NCBI GenBank assembly: GCA_965655795.1
Contig: CBFHHY010000003.1
Coordinates: forward strand, 96,004-160,003
Length of the DNA stretch: 64,000 nucleotides
From: TMED14 sp002167805
GTDB lineage: Bacteria > Bacteroidota > Bacteroidia > Flavobacteriales > Schleiferiaceae
Direction of reading: 5' to 3'
Below the pieces are notes generated by a model. It saw nothing but the letters and a program-made list of their open reading frames with translations, made no database searches and was not told the origin of the DNA. Both the position numbers and the translations under genes were made by a program. Below are positions 9,229-19,700 of this stretch, piece by piece. Every line of letters begins with the position of its first letter. Positions within the stretch are counted from its first letter, which is position 1.

Positions 9229-11556
9229 ATGTCTAAAAAAGGACCCAAAAAAAAGAAAAATAAAGCGCACCGTTCAATGGATGCGAGTTCATTGGCTCAA
9301 CGGATATTGCGACTTCTTCAAAAAAGACCATTTACACAATTCCCTTTAACAGATCTTGCTTTAGAGATGGGGATGTACGAAAGAACAGGTAAAATATTGA
9401 TTAAAGCATCATTAGATATTTTAAAATCATCTGAAAAGATCAAAGAGGTCAATCCTGAAACCTTTCAATACAAAATAGATGAAATTCATACTCAAGGATT
9501 ACTCCAGTTGACGTCTTCCGGTTCAGGATATGTAGTCCCAGGAGGTGAAGAGGAAGATATATTTATTAGAGAAAACAACTTAGGTTTAGCCCTTGGAGGA
9601 GATCAAGTAAAAGTTCTACTTCATCCTCAAAAAGGGCATAGAAAATTAGAGGGACAAATCATTGAAATAATAAAACGATCACGGGACAAATTTGTTGGGG
9701 AGCTAAAAGTTTCTGAAAACCATGCTTTTTTAATTACCGACAAAAGAAAAATAGGACCCGATTTTTATATTCCGAATAACAAATTAAATGGTGGAAAAGA
9801 TGGTCAAATAGTCGTTGCTTCTCTTCTCTCTTGGGATAACCCTGAAAAAAACCCTCAAGGAAAAGTTGAGGAAATATTAGGAAATAAAGGTGATCACGAT
9901 ACCGAAATTCATGCCATTCTGAATGATTATGGTCTTCCATATTCATTTGAACCAGAAGTGGAAAATGAAGCAAATAATATTTCATTAGAGCTTGACCCAA
10001 AGGAGATATCCAAAAGGCGTGACCTAAGAAAAATTAAAACATTTACCATTGACCCTTTCGATGCTAAAGATTTTGATGACGCATTAAGTATTCAAAAAAT
10101 TGATAATGAATTCTATGAAATTGGTATTCATATTGCCGATGTCACACATTATGTAAGACCTGGAAGCAAACTAGAGGAAGAGGCGCAAAAACGAGCGACA
10201 TCTGTATATCTCGTTGATCGCGTGGTCCCGATGCTACCTGAAATATTATCAAATAAGGTCTGTTCATTGAGGCCTAATGAAGACAAGTTTACTTTTTCTG
10301 CCTTATTTCAAATCAATTCAAAAGGTAATATTCGAGATAGATGGTTTGGACGGACCGTCATTCACTCCAATAAAAGATTTACATATGAGGAGGCGGAGAT
10401 GCTCATTCGTGGAGAGAAAGATGATTTTATCGGCGAAGAAATTCAGTTGATGGATCTTATCGCTAAAAACCTCCGAAAAAAACGAATGGCAGATGGCGCC
10501 ATAGCTTTTGATCGTGCTGAAGTAAAATTTAGATTAGACTCAAATAATGAACCCATTGGAGCCTCATTAAAAGTTGCGAAAGACTCAAACAAGTTAATTG
10601 AAGAATTTATGCTACTTGCAAATCAGCATGTTGCAAATATTATTGGTCGTGAAATCAATGGAAAACAAAATTTGAAAACCATGATTTATCGAGTTCATGA
10701 TCACCCAGATCCAGAAAAACTTGATTCTCTCTCTGAGTTTGTTAGGCCTCTTGGATATAATCTCGCTACCCAGGGCACTGAAGCCATACGAAAATCCATT
10801 AATTCTTTGCTTCAAACAGTAAAAGGCACACCTGAGGCAAATATGCTAGAGACACTTACTGTACGAACCATGGCCAAGGCTATATATTCAACCCAAAACA
10901 TCGGTCATTATGGCTTAGCTTTTAAAGACTATACCCATTTCACTTCACCTATTCGCAGATATCCAGATATGATGGTTCATCGGTTACTTCAAGATTTTTT
11001 GAATGGGCAAAAATCCCATAACAAAGAGGAGTATAATATATTATGCGACTATTGCTCTAATCGTGAGCAGAATGCAAATGAGGCAGAAAGAGCTTCCATA
11101 AAATTTATGCAAGCCAAATACATGGATAAATACCTCGGAGAGGAGTTTGAAGGAATTATTTCAGGAGTTACGGATTGGGGTGTTTTCGTAGAGATAGAAA
11201 AAATGGGCTGCGAGGGACTTTTAAGGCTGGCAGAATTTAGAGATGATTATTATATTTTAGAGAAAGAGCATTACCGAATTGTGGGAGAAAGAAGTGGGAA
11301 AATATATTCATTGGGTGATACAATAAGAATTTTTGTAAAAGCTGTTGATCTTTCAAAAAAAACAATCGACTTTGGTTTTGCAAGAGAAAAAAATCAGGGT
11401 CAATTCTTTGGAAAATTTCATGAATCAAAACCATTTGAAATTAAACCCAAAAGAGAAAATTCGCCTTTAAATTCTGAGCGATCGACCGGCAGGATTACCT
11501 CAAAGTTCAAAGCAAAAGGAGAAAAAACAAAAAAATCGAAGAAAAAAAGACGTTAA
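9229..11556 (+). CDS. rnr: Ribonuclease R (RNB-family 3'-5' exoribonuclease)
   Basis: A 775-residue processive 3'-5' exoribonuclease for structured and mis-processed RNA. Order: very basic N-terminus (SKKGPKKKKNK), winged-helix domain (about 15-85), cold-shock domains, RNB catalytic domain with IDPFDAKDFDDAL (residues about 274-286) supplying the Mg-binding aspartates, S1 domain (about 637-720, beginning FEGIISGVTDWGVFVEIE), and a lysine-rich tail ending KKSKKKRR. A TTG two codons upstream is in frame, but the ATG gives the natural N-terminus. Its TAA overlaps the stop codon of the convergent M1 peptidase gene. Confidence 0.95.
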   Translation: MSKKGPKKKKNKAHRSMDASSLAQRILRLLQKRPFTQFPLTDLALEMGMYERTGKILIKASLDILKSSEKIKEVNPETFQYKIDEIHTQGLLQLTSSGSGYVVPGGEEEDIFIRENNLGLALGGDQVKVLLHPQKGHRKLEGQIIEIIKRSRDKFVGELKVSENHAFLITDKRKIGPDFYIPNNKLNGGKDGQIVVASLLSWDNPEKNPQGKVEEILGNKGDHDTEIHAILNDYGLPYSFEPEVENEANNISLELDPKEISKRRDLRKIKTFTIDPFDAKDFDDALSIQKIDNEFYEIGIHIADVTHYVRPGSKLEEEAQKRATSVYLVDRVVPMLPEILSNKVCSLRPNEDKFTFSALFQINSKGNIRDRWFGRTVIHSNKRFTYEEAEMLIRGEKDDFIGEEIQLMDLIAKNLRKKRMADGAIAFDRAEVKFRLDSNNEPIGASLKVAKDSNKLIEEFMLLANQHVANIIGREINGKQNLKTMIYRVHDHPDPEKLDSLSEFVRPLGYNLATQGTEAIRKSINSLLQTVKGTPEANMLETLTVRTMAKAIYSTQNIGHYGLAFKDYTHFTSPIRRYPDMMVHRLLQDFLNGQKSHNKEEYNILCDYCSNREQNANEAERASIKFMQAKYMDKYLGEEFEGIISGVTDWGVFVEIEKMGCEGLLRLAEFRDDYYILEKEHYRIVGERSGKIYSLGDTIRIFVKAVDLSKKTIDFGFAREKNQGQFFGKFHESKPFEIKPKRENSPLNSERSTGRITSKFKAKGEKTKKSKKKRR

Positions 11557-13379
11557 TCTTTATTCTCCCAATCATTATTTTTTCTATTTACATCTGCTAT
11601 CCAGTGGTTAGGGTCCAAAATTATTTTTTTAATGTCCTTAATTGAGATCTTTAAGCTTAAAACTCTTGAGCGTTGAGTATAATTCCAAGGCCCCAGATTA
11701 ATATAATTTTTTTTGTAACCAAACATAGAACTAAGGGGAATTGTATAATTTTCCTCTAACCCAGATTTTAATAAAACTTTCAAATCCACAGGAAGCGGTA
11801 ACGATCCGTTTCTTGATAAAATGACTCGTGTGAATAGCTTATCATCACTATATACAGAATCAACAGAAGGGTCAGAGTACTTATTAGTTTGAATCCATAA
11901 ATTCAAATACCAATCTAAAATCATACCCGACTCTTTTTCTGCAATCCGGATAAAATCTCGAGGGATTGGGTGCTTAAATGCCCATTCTCTTTTATATCGA
12001 AGCATGGTTGACCAAAATGCTTCTTCACCAATAATACCGCGCAGCTGAACTAAGAAAAGCGAACCCTTCATATATGCAGCAAGCTGGTACGGGTATTTCC
12101 CATCAAAATAATTTGCAAGAGTTGCCGTAGGTTCAATCCATGAAGCAGTGGCTACTTTCGAAAACCTAGATAAATAGTTATTGTGTGGATTCAAAATATT
12201 TTCCCCCAATAGGAAATTCATTGCCTCATCCTCTGCGAAGCTTGTAAATCCCTCATCCATCCAAGAATATTGTTGCTCATCAGTACCCAGCATGCCATAG
12301 TACCACATGTGAGACGCCTCATGTATTACCGTGGATAAAAGGCCCTCGTATGAGTTGCTTTGAACTTGCATAACGGTGGCCATGGGATACTCCATAGCTC
12401 CTTCACCTCCCTGAATTATTGTAAACTGCGGCCAATCATACGAACCAAATTTTTTCTCCATAAAAGTGAAGAAGTTTTTTACATCTTCTTTGAATTTCTC
12501 TTTACTTAAAAAGCGACTTGACTTTTTATCTTTCTTGTAGATGAAATGCAAGTCAATTCCAGATCTTGTTTTTGATCTTTCATGAACAAATTTTTTATCA
12601 GCAACCCATGAAAAATCATGAACATTGTTGGCAACAAAATTCCATGTAAGCCTTTTCTCTTTCTTCTGTTTCGTGACTTTATCAGAATATCCATGACCAA
12701 TCTCATTAGCATTTTGTAGAACCCCTGATCCTCCTATTAAATAATCTGAATCTGCAGTAATATTTACATTGAACGTACCAAAATCTCCATAAAATTCTCG
12801 AGCGACATAAATATCAGGATGCCATCCATCCTTGTCAAAGACACAAATTTTCGGATACCACTGCGTAAAAGAATAGTCAATACCTTCAGGACCCTTCCTT
12901 CCTCCTCTTTCGACGAGCCTTGGGATTCTGGTTGTGTATTTAATTTTGAAAGTAACTGTCTCCCCGGGTTTTATTGATTTCGGTAATTTTGCATGGAGGA
13001 TTGTTTGATCTATGTAAAAAGATAAAACCTCTCCATTCATGGTAAGCTCCTCAATTATTTGCTCACCCCATTCACCGTTTTTCAATTTTTCAATTTTATC
13101 AGAAATAGCATTATCCTTGAATAAAGAGGGGATATTAGCCATGTTTGAAAGCATGCTGCCTGGCTGAAAAGCATTCCAGTACAAATGATAAAAAACCTCA
13201 TTCAAATACTCTGGGCTATTATTGGTATAGGTTAAAGAGAGATCTCCTTTTAAAGAATGATTTCGCGAATTTAAATCAACATCAATTTTGTATTTAACTT
13301 CCTGCTGCCAATATTCTTGCGCTTGAACATTATTAATTTTCAAAACGCAAATAATTATTAAAACGTATAATTTATTCAT
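11553..13379 (-). CDS. Secreted M1-family zinc aminopeptidase
   Basis: A 608-residue exported metallopeptidase. The signal peptide is MNKLYVLIIICVLKINNVQAQ. The gluzincin site is intact: H353-E354-x-x-H357 in VIHEASHMWYYG, with the third ligand E376 in SWMDEGFTSFAED, and GGEGAMEYP (about 330) is the GxMEN-like substrate-binding loop, here with Glu-Tyr in place of Glu-Asn. The N-terminal beta domain is followed by the catalytic domain; the far C-terminus is shortened compared with animal or E. coli PepN. It probably trims peptides in the periplasm. Its ATG overlaps the stop of the upstream MBL hydrolase (TAATG), so the two form an operon. Confidence 0.9.
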   Translation of the reverse strand: MNKLYVLIIICVLKINNVQAQEYWQQEVKYKIDVDLNSRNHSLKGDLSLTYTNNSPEYLNEVFYHLYWNAFQPGSMLSNMANIPSLFKDNAISDKIEKLKNGEWGEQIIEELTMNGEVLSFYIDQTILHAKLPKSIKPGETVTFKIKYTTRIPRLVERGGRKGPEGIDYSFTQWYPKICVFDKDGWHPDIYVAREFYGDFGTFNVNITADSDYLIGGSGVLQNANEIGHGYSDKVTKQKKEKRLTWNFVANNVHDFSWVADKKFVHERSKTRSGIDLHFIYKKDKKSSRFLSKEKFKEDVKNFFTFMEKKFGSYDWPQFTIIQGGEGAMEYPMATVMQVQSNSYEGLLSTVIHEASHMWYYGMLGTDEQQYSWMDEGFTSFAEDEAMNFLLGENILNPHNNYLSRFSKVATASWIEPTATLANYFDGKYPYQLAAYMKGSLFLVQLRGIIGEEAFWSTMLRYKREWAFKHPIPRDFIRIAEKESGMILDWYLNLWIQTNKYSDPSVDSVYSDDKLFTRVILSRNGSLPLPVDLKVLLKSGLEENYTIPLSSMFGYKKNYINLGPWNYTQRSRVLSLKISIKDIKKIILDPNHWIADVNRKNNDWENKD

Positions 13380-14227
13380 TATTTATCATTTAATTTTCTT
13401 GTCGAGGATAGTCGAGGACCTCTGTCTGAGGCCTCTAGAACGCAGGTTTCAAATAATGGATCATGCTCCAAAAAAAGACGATATCCATTTTTCGCCGCCT
13501 CAGTTAGAATAGAAGTCTTTTCTTCAAGAGTGAGAAGCGGTCGCGTATCATAACCCATTACATAAGGTAAAGGAATATGCCCAACAGATGGGAGCAAATC
13601 TGCCATAAAAACTATAGTCTCTCCTTTATATGATATTATTGGGCACATCTGTGCATCTGTATGTCCATTAACGACAAAAGCTTCAAACCCTAGATCTGTT
13701 TTGATACGAGTTTTTTCTTCTGGCACTTCAATAAAATTGAGTTGACCACTTTCCCGTAGAGGTAAAATATTTTCAGATAAGAATGATGCCTTTTCTCTTG
13801 GATTTGGATTTGTAGCCCATTCCCAATGCCGCCTATTCGTCCAATATTTTGCATTTTTAAACGTTGGGATAAAATGATCTCCTGTTCTTTTAACTGCTCC
13901 ACCGACATGATCAAAGTGGAGGTGAGTTAAAAAAACATCTGTTATATCATCAGGTTTAAAACCCATTTTTTTTAAGTTTCCTTCGAGTTCGTCATCTCCA
14001 TGCAAATAATAATGTCTAAAAAAATTGTGATCTTGTTTAGCACCAATACCCGTATCAATAAGAACGAGACGATTACCGTCTTCAATTAATAGTGATCGCA
14101 TAGCCCAAGTACAAAGATTTTTTTCGTCTGAAGGGTTCGTTTCCCCCCATAAAACCTTTGGTACCACTCCGAACATAGCTCCTCCGTCCAATTTAAAAAA
14201 GCCCGTATTTAAAGAATGTAAAATCAT
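13379..14227 (-). CDS. MBL-fold metallo-hydrolase
   Basis: A 282-residue metallo-beta-lactamase-fold hydrolase without a signal peptide. The zinc signature is H102-x-H104-x-D106-H107 in LTHLHFDHVGG, with a further ligand in VVNGHTDAQMCP and the C-terminal EHDPL. The layout (VLIDTGIG, then 'FKNAKYWTNRRHWEWATN') resembles the AHL-lactonase/quorum-quenching-like and general hydrolase branch, but I would not assign a substrate. It is translationally coupled to the M1 peptidase. A terminator hairpin separates it from tadA upstream, so it probably has its own promoter (a near-match TAATTTTA lies close to the start). Confidence 0.85.
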   Translation of the reverse strand: MILHSLNTGFFKLDGGAMFGVVPKVLWGETNPSDEKNLCTWAMRSLLIEDGNRLVLIDTGIGAKQDHNFFRHYYLHGDDELEGNLKKMGFKPDDITDVFLTHLHFDHVGGAVKRTGDHFIPTFKNAKYWTNRRHWEWATNPNPREKASFLSENILPLRESGQLNFIEVPEEKTRIKTDLGFEAFVVNGHTDAQMCPIISYKGETIVFMADLLPSVGHIPLPYVMGYDTRPLLTLEEKTSILTEAAKNGYRLFLEHDPLFETCVLEASDRGPRLSSTRKLNDK

Positions 14228-14293
14228 TTCGTAAAATTAGGCTGGAAAATTATGTTAAAATAATTTTTGATTTTATTTGAACTAATATGAAAA

Positions 14294-14321
14294 AAAAGGG
14301 TAGCCCCCCGACTACCCTTTT
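14294..14321 (-). terminator. Rho-independent terminator of tadA
   Basis: A perfect 10-bp stem (aaaagggtag / ctaccctttt) with an 8-nt loop. Read on the minus strand it is followed by a run of T, and it lies 76 nt past the tadA stop codon, between tadA and the MBL hydrolase gene. Confidence 0.8.
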
Positions 14322-14396
14322 AACCTAAACACATAAATGTGACTAAGACACATTTATTTAAGAAATTCAAAATTTGTGCCAAATGATTTCTAAAAA

Positions 14397-14837
14397 TTAT
14401 TTGATTCTTTTTTTTCGAAAAAAATCTGATAATAAATCTGCGCAAATCTCTTCCTCAATACCTTTTGATATTTTTGTTTTTGGATGCAAATTAGTCCCAA
14501 GGGCATTAAAGCCTCTTTTAAAATCAGTTGCACCATATACGACTCTATCCATTTGTGACCAGAAAATAGCTCCTGCACACATGCTGCAAGGCTCAAGTGT
14601 CACGTATAGGGTGCAATCATTAAGATATTTTGCTCCAAGATAATTTGAAGCTGATGTTATCGCTTGCATTTCTGCATGCGCAGTAACATCTTTCAGCCTC
14701 TCTGTCCGATTATAACCTCTAGCGATTATTTTATTTTTTGAGACAATTACAGCACCAACAGGCACCTCATCTTCTTCAAAAGCTTTTACTGCTTCACAAA
14801 TAGCTTGACGCATAAAATAAAGATCATCAAATTCCAT
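14397..14837 (-). CDS. tadA: tRNA-specific adenosine deaminase / nucleoside deaminase
   Basis: A 146-residue cytidine/deoxycytidylate-deaminase-fold enzyme. The zinc site is H54-A-E56 (VTAHAEMQAI) and P83-C84-x-x-C87 (LEPCSMCAGAIFW). In most Bacteroidota this protein converts A34 to inosine in tRNA-Arg(ACG); free-base deamination is the alternative. The frame is open up to 14912, but a start there would overlap aspS and adds residues foreign to the family, so I use MEFDDLYFMRQAICEA at 14837, which leaves 60 nt between this divergent start and aspS. Confidence 0.88.
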   Translation of the reverse strand: MEFDDLYFMRQAICEAVKAFEEDEVPVGAVIVSKNKIIARGYNRTERLKDVTAHAEMQAITSASNYLGAKYLNDCTLYVTLEPCSMCAGAIFWSQMDRVVYGATDFKRGFNALGTNLHPKTKISKGIEEEICADLLSDFFRKKRIK

Positions 14838-14870
14838 AGATATAAATCTACGCAGCTGAGCTCGCTTTTC

Positions 14871-14878
14871 TACCTTTG
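14871..14878 (+). promoter_or_regulatory. -7 box for aspS
   Basis: TACCTTTG 19 nt before the aspS ATG at 14898, in the divergent tadA-aspS gap. Confidence 0.55.
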
Positions 14879-14897
14879 TTAAAATAAACATATTATT

Positions 14898-16643
14898 ATG
14901 TACCGAACTCACAACTGTGGAGAATTAAATATTTCAAACGTAAACCAATCAGTTACTTTGAGCGGCTGGGTCCAAACAAGTAGAGATTTTGGTGGGCTTT
15001 CATTTATTGACCTAAGAGATCGTTACGGGTTAACTCAATTGGCTTTTAATGAAACGGCAGATAGTAAAATTATTACTGAAGCGAGATTATTAAATCGAGA
15101 ATCTGTTATTCAAGTTAAAGGGACTGTAGTTGAAAGAGAGAAAAAAAATCCCGATCTTAAAACTGGTGATATTGAAATAATGGTATCATCTATATCTATT
15201 CTGAGTAATTCTAAAATTCCCCCTTTTACAATTGAAGAAAATACAGATGGAGGCGAGGAATTGAGAATGAAATATCGTTATCTCGACCTGAGAAGAAAAA
15301 GTGTAAGAGATAAGTTATTATTAAGAGATCAAATTAGCATTCTTGTAAGATCTTACCTAAGCTCAAATAATTTCCTAGATGTTGAGACTCCTTTTCTAAT
15401 CAAGTCAACCCCTGAAGGGGCTAGAGATTTTATTGTGCCTTCAAGAGTCAATCCTGGTCAATTTTATGCCTTGCCTCAATCTCCACAAACTTTTAAACAA
15501 CTTTTAATGGTCGGAGGCCTAGATAGGTATTATCAAATCGTTCGATGTTTTAGGGATGAAGATTTAAGAGCAGACCGTCAGCCTGAGTTCACCCAAATAG
15601 ATTGTGAAATGTCTTTTGTTGAACAAGAAGATGTCTTAACAGTTTTTGAAGGTTTATTAAAACATATAATTCAGGAAATTCACTCCACAAAAATCGATGA
15701 AATTCCAAGAATTACTTATGACACGGCGATGAAAAAATATGGGAATGATAAACCGGATATTAGGTTTGATATGACATTTGTAGAAATGAATGACATAGTC
15801 AAAGGGTTTAATTTTGGATTATTTGATAATTCTGAATTAATTGTAGGGATTAAAGTAAAAGGCTGTGCTCATTATTCAAGAAAACAAATAGATGAATTAA
15901 CAAATTTTGTTAAGAAGCCCCAACTAGGTATGTCTGGTTTAATTTGGGTAAAATATGATGAAAATGGCACCTTTTCATCCAGCGTAAAAAAATTTTTTAA
16001 CGATACTCAGGTTGAAGAATGGGGTAAAAAATTCGATGCCCGCAAGGGTGACCTCATTTTAATTCTAGCAGGTGAAAAACAAAAGACTAGAAAAGCTTTG
16101 AGTGATCTTAGAATGCATTTGGGTGAAGCATTAGGCCTAAGAAACCCTAAGGAATTTGCTCCTCTTTGGGTTGTTGATTTTCCTCTCTTAGATTGGGATG
16201 AAGATGAAAAAAGGTGGGTCGCCAAGCACCACCCGTTCACCAGTCCTAAATCTGAAGATATAAACCTCATGAGCTCAAACCCAGGAGCAATAAGAGCAAA
16301 TGCCTATGACCTTGTTTTAAATGGAAATGAAATTGGAGGAGGTTCCATTCGGATTCATGAAAAAAAACTACAAACAGAAATATTTAAGTTACTTGGGTTT
16401 AGTAAAGAAGATGCGAAAAATCAGTTTGGTTTCTTAATGGATGCCTTTGAATTTGGTGCGCCTCCACATGGTGGGATTGCACTAGGTTTTGATCGATTAG
16501 TAGCCCTGATGGGCGGGGACGAGGTGATTCGGGATTATATTGCTTTTCCAAAAAATAATTCTGCTCGTGACCTAATGAGTCAAGCACCTTCAGAAATTTC
16601 AAATGATCAATTAAAAGATCTATCAATTAAGCATATTTTATAA
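14898..16643 (+). CDS. aspS: Aspartyl-tRNA synthetase
   Basis: A 581-residue class II synthetase that charges tRNA-Asp. Order: N-terminal OB-fold anticodon domain (SGWVQTSRDFGGLSFIDLRD, about 24-43), catalytic core with motif 2 (RCFRDEDLRADRQPEFTQID), the bacterial-type GAD insertion (about 290-410), and motif 3 GAPPHGGIALGFDRL near 527. Length matches the bacterial (not archaeal) form. The ATG is fixed by the OB-fold N-terminus MYRTHNCGEL and by the -7 box just upstream. Confidence 0.96.
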   Translation: MYRTHNCGELNISNVNQSVTLSGWVQTSRDFGGLSFIDLRDRYGLTQLAFNETADSKIITEARLLNRESVIQVKGTVVEREKKNPDLKTGDIEIMVSSISILSNSKIPPFTIEENTDGGEELRMKYRYLDLRRKSVRDKLLLRDQISILVRSYLSSNNFLDVETPFLIKSTPEGARDFIVPSRVNPGQFYALPQSPQTFKQLLMVGGLDRYYQIVRCFRDEDLRADRQPEFTQIDCEMSFVEQEDVLTVFEGLLKHIIQEIHSTKIDEIPRITYDTAMKKYGNDKPDIRFDMTFVEMNDIVKGFNFGLFDNSELIVGIKVKGCAHYSRKQIDELTNFVKKPQLGMSGLIWVKYDENGTFSSSVKKFFNDTQVEEWGKKFDARKGDLILILAGEKQKTRKALSDLRMHLGEALGLRNPKEFAPLWVVDFPLLDWDEDEKRWVAKHHPFTSPKSEDINLMSSNPGAIRANAYDLVLNGNEIGGGSIRIHEKKLQTEIFKLLGFSKEDAKNQFGFLMDAFEFGAPPHGGIALGFDRLVALMGGDEVIRDYIAFPKNNSARDLMSQAPSEISNDQLKDLSIKHIL

Positions 16644-16661
16644 TAGAATTTTCTAACTTGA

Positions 16662-16669
16662 TACATTTG
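16662..16669 (+). promoter_or_regulatory. -7 box for the Asp-box secreted protein
   Basis: TACATTTG lies 67 nt before the ATG at 16737, in the 93-nt gap after aspS. This gives a longer leader than at most other genes in the window. Confidence 0.4.
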
Positions 16670-16736
16670 ATTATGACTCAGCCTGATTAAACTTTTTACT
16701 TTTATTTCTGTTGAAATGAAGTACTAAAACCAATTT

Positions 16737-19700
16737 ATGCATAAACTAGTTTTCTTAATTTTCTTTATTTTATCTTCTTTCCTGAAGGCCCAAAGTCCAA
16801 AAGAAAGAAATTGGGTTGATCTAATGAATGACCCCAAAGAAAATTTTTATGATGTCGTTGATGCTTTTGAACAATATTGGAACGGTAAGTCTATTGAAAA
16901 AGGTAGAGGCTGGAAACAATTCAAAAGATGGGAAGCCTTTATGGAGCCAAGAGTTTTCCCTTCAGGCGAAAGAAATACCTCAAATTATTTATTTAATGCC
17001 TTCAATAGTGCAGAAGGAATTTCATCTCAAACGCATTCACCCGGAATAGGCAATTGGTCTTTGGTTGGACCGACGAATGGTAATTCACTGAATGGAATTG
17101 GTAGAATCAATGCGATTGCATTTCATCCAACTGATAATAATATAATTTTTGCGGGGTCTCCTGCAGGTGGATTATGGAAGTCTACAGATGATGGATCAAG
17201 CTGGACAACAAATACTGACTTACTTCCTAATCTGGGGGTAAGCGCTATCCTTATTGATCCTGACAACTCCAATACGATGTATATCGGAACTGGAGATCGT
17301 GATGGTGGAGATACATATTCAATAGGTGTGCTTAAATCTATTGACGGAGGTCAAACTTGGGATGCAACTGGTTTAAGTTTCAATGTTTCACAATCATATA
17401 GGGTGACGGGTTTAATTATGCATCATGACAGTTCAAATTTTATCATAGCTTCCACTCGAACGGGAATCTATAAAAGTATAGATGCTGGAGATTCATGGAC
17501 AGTAACTCAAGGTGGCCGGTTTCAATGTATTGTTCAAATTCCAGGAACAAATAAAATTTTTGCAGGGACTTCATCAAATGGAGAAATTTGGATGTCAACA
17601 GATTTTGGATCCACTTGGACAAAAATCACCAATGGCCTTCCATCTAGTGGTCGAAGAGTTGAGCTAGCCGTAACCCCTGATGACACCAATTATGTATACG
17701 CTATCTATGGTGCAGCAAATAATGGTCTTTATGGCATATACAGAACTACAGACGGGGGTCTAAGTTGGTCTCAAAGACATGGAGCTAGTCCAAATTTATT
17801 AGACTGGAGTACAACTGGAAGCGGATCTGGGGGGCAAGCCTGGTATGATTTAACCATAGCCGTTTCTCCCCAAAATAAAAATGTCGTTTTAACAGGAGGG
17901 GTGAATATTTGGCGATCTAATAATGGAGGATCCAGCTTTTCTCTAAGTGGACATTGGTATGGTGGGGGTGGTGTATCTTTCGTTCATGCTGACCATCACT
18001 GCTTAATTTTTCGTCCTGGAAGTAATGAATTGTATGCTGGCTGCGATGGAGGAGTTTATAAATCATCAAATGGTGGAGTAAACAATAGTTGGGTCAGCAG
18101 AAATCAGGGACTCGCTATTACTCAATATTACAAAATTGGAACTACAGATTCGGACCCTTCACTTACTATTGCTGGGGCTCAAGACAATGGGACTCATTTA
18201 AACGACAACGGCTGGAATAAAGTTGGTGGTGGTGACGGTATGGATTGTGCCATAGATAAGCTCAATCCGAATATTATGTATCGATCGATCTACTATGGTG
18301 ACTTTGATAAGTCTACTAATGGTGGTAATAATTTTAATGCGTCTTTTAATCTTCCACCATCGGGTTCTGGAAATTGGGTTACTCCTTTCATAGCGAGCCG
18401 AATATCCAGCAATACATTGTACGCAGGATTCGATAAATTATGGAAAAGTACTAACGGAGGTTTTAGCTTTAGTGCAACCACCTCAAATAGTATATTTAAT
18501 TCCAACAATATCGATGTTTTAGCTGAAGCACCTGGAGATCCCAATGTTATATATGCAGGTATCAACAATAGACTCTATTACTCCTCAAACGGAGGAAGCT
18601 CATGGACATGGATTTCAAGTAATATTGGGAGTGGTAATGTCATTACAGGCATAACTGTTGACCCCTTGAATTCAGATCATGTATATATTTCAAAGTCTGC
18701 CTATATTTCAAATGCAAAAGTTTATGAATCTTTCAATGCGGGTGGCTCCTGGTATAACAGAAGCAGTTCACTTCCAAATATTCCAATAAACTGTATTGCA
18801 TATCAAAAAAATAGTAATGGGCTAGTCTATGTAGGAACTGATATTGGCATTTATTTCAGAGATGCCAGCATGAATAGCTGGATACCATTTAATGAAGGTA
18901 TTCCCAATACAATTGTCAACGATATTGAGATATTAATGAGTGAGGGTATTATTAGAGTTGGCACCTATGGAAGAGGTGTTTGGGAAAGTCCTTTGGCAAG
19001 TGTCTTTTTGACAAAGCCAAAATCAGATTTTATAGCTATTCCAGAAAATGTTTGCTCAATTGGAGAGACAATAAAACTAAAAGATGTATCCACAAATCTA
19101 CCTTCTTTTTGGAACTGGACTATTTCTCCTTCGACATTTCAATTCGCCAATAGCACAAATGCCAACTCCTCTGAGGTTGATCTAGTTTTACAATCTCAAG
19201 ATGAATATACAGTTCAATTAATATCAGGAAATAAATATGGATCAGATACTATTGTAAAAGTAAATTTTATTTCCTCTGGCGGTATTGAAACACCATCGGA
19301 AGAAGAGTTTGATAATGCCATTCCAAGGCGGTGGAAAACAGAAAATCCAGACTTTGGAAATGGTTGGGAGGCTGCTCCCTATGGAAGTTTGTCAGATAGT
19401 AGCTGCGTAGTCTATAAAGGATATAATTACAATAAGTTAGGGGAAAAAGACGCTTTAATATCCCCAAGCTATTCTCTCGATAGCAACAGTCTCTTGGTCT
19501 TTGACGTTGCCTATAGACAAAAACTTGGAAGTAGCTCAGACACACTGAATATTTTTGTTAGTGATGATTGCGGAGTCACATGGATTTTGTTGCAGGAATT
19601 TTACAATGACGCTAGTGGATCTTTCGCCACCGGGCCAAAACAGCTAAATGCATTCATCCCTCTAAATGTAAATGATTGGAGGACAGATACTATTTCACTA

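Noticed and set aside
18061..18620. Opposite-strand open frame within the Asp-box gene
   Set aside because: It mirrors the repeated Asp-box codons, has no start context and no recognisable protein features.
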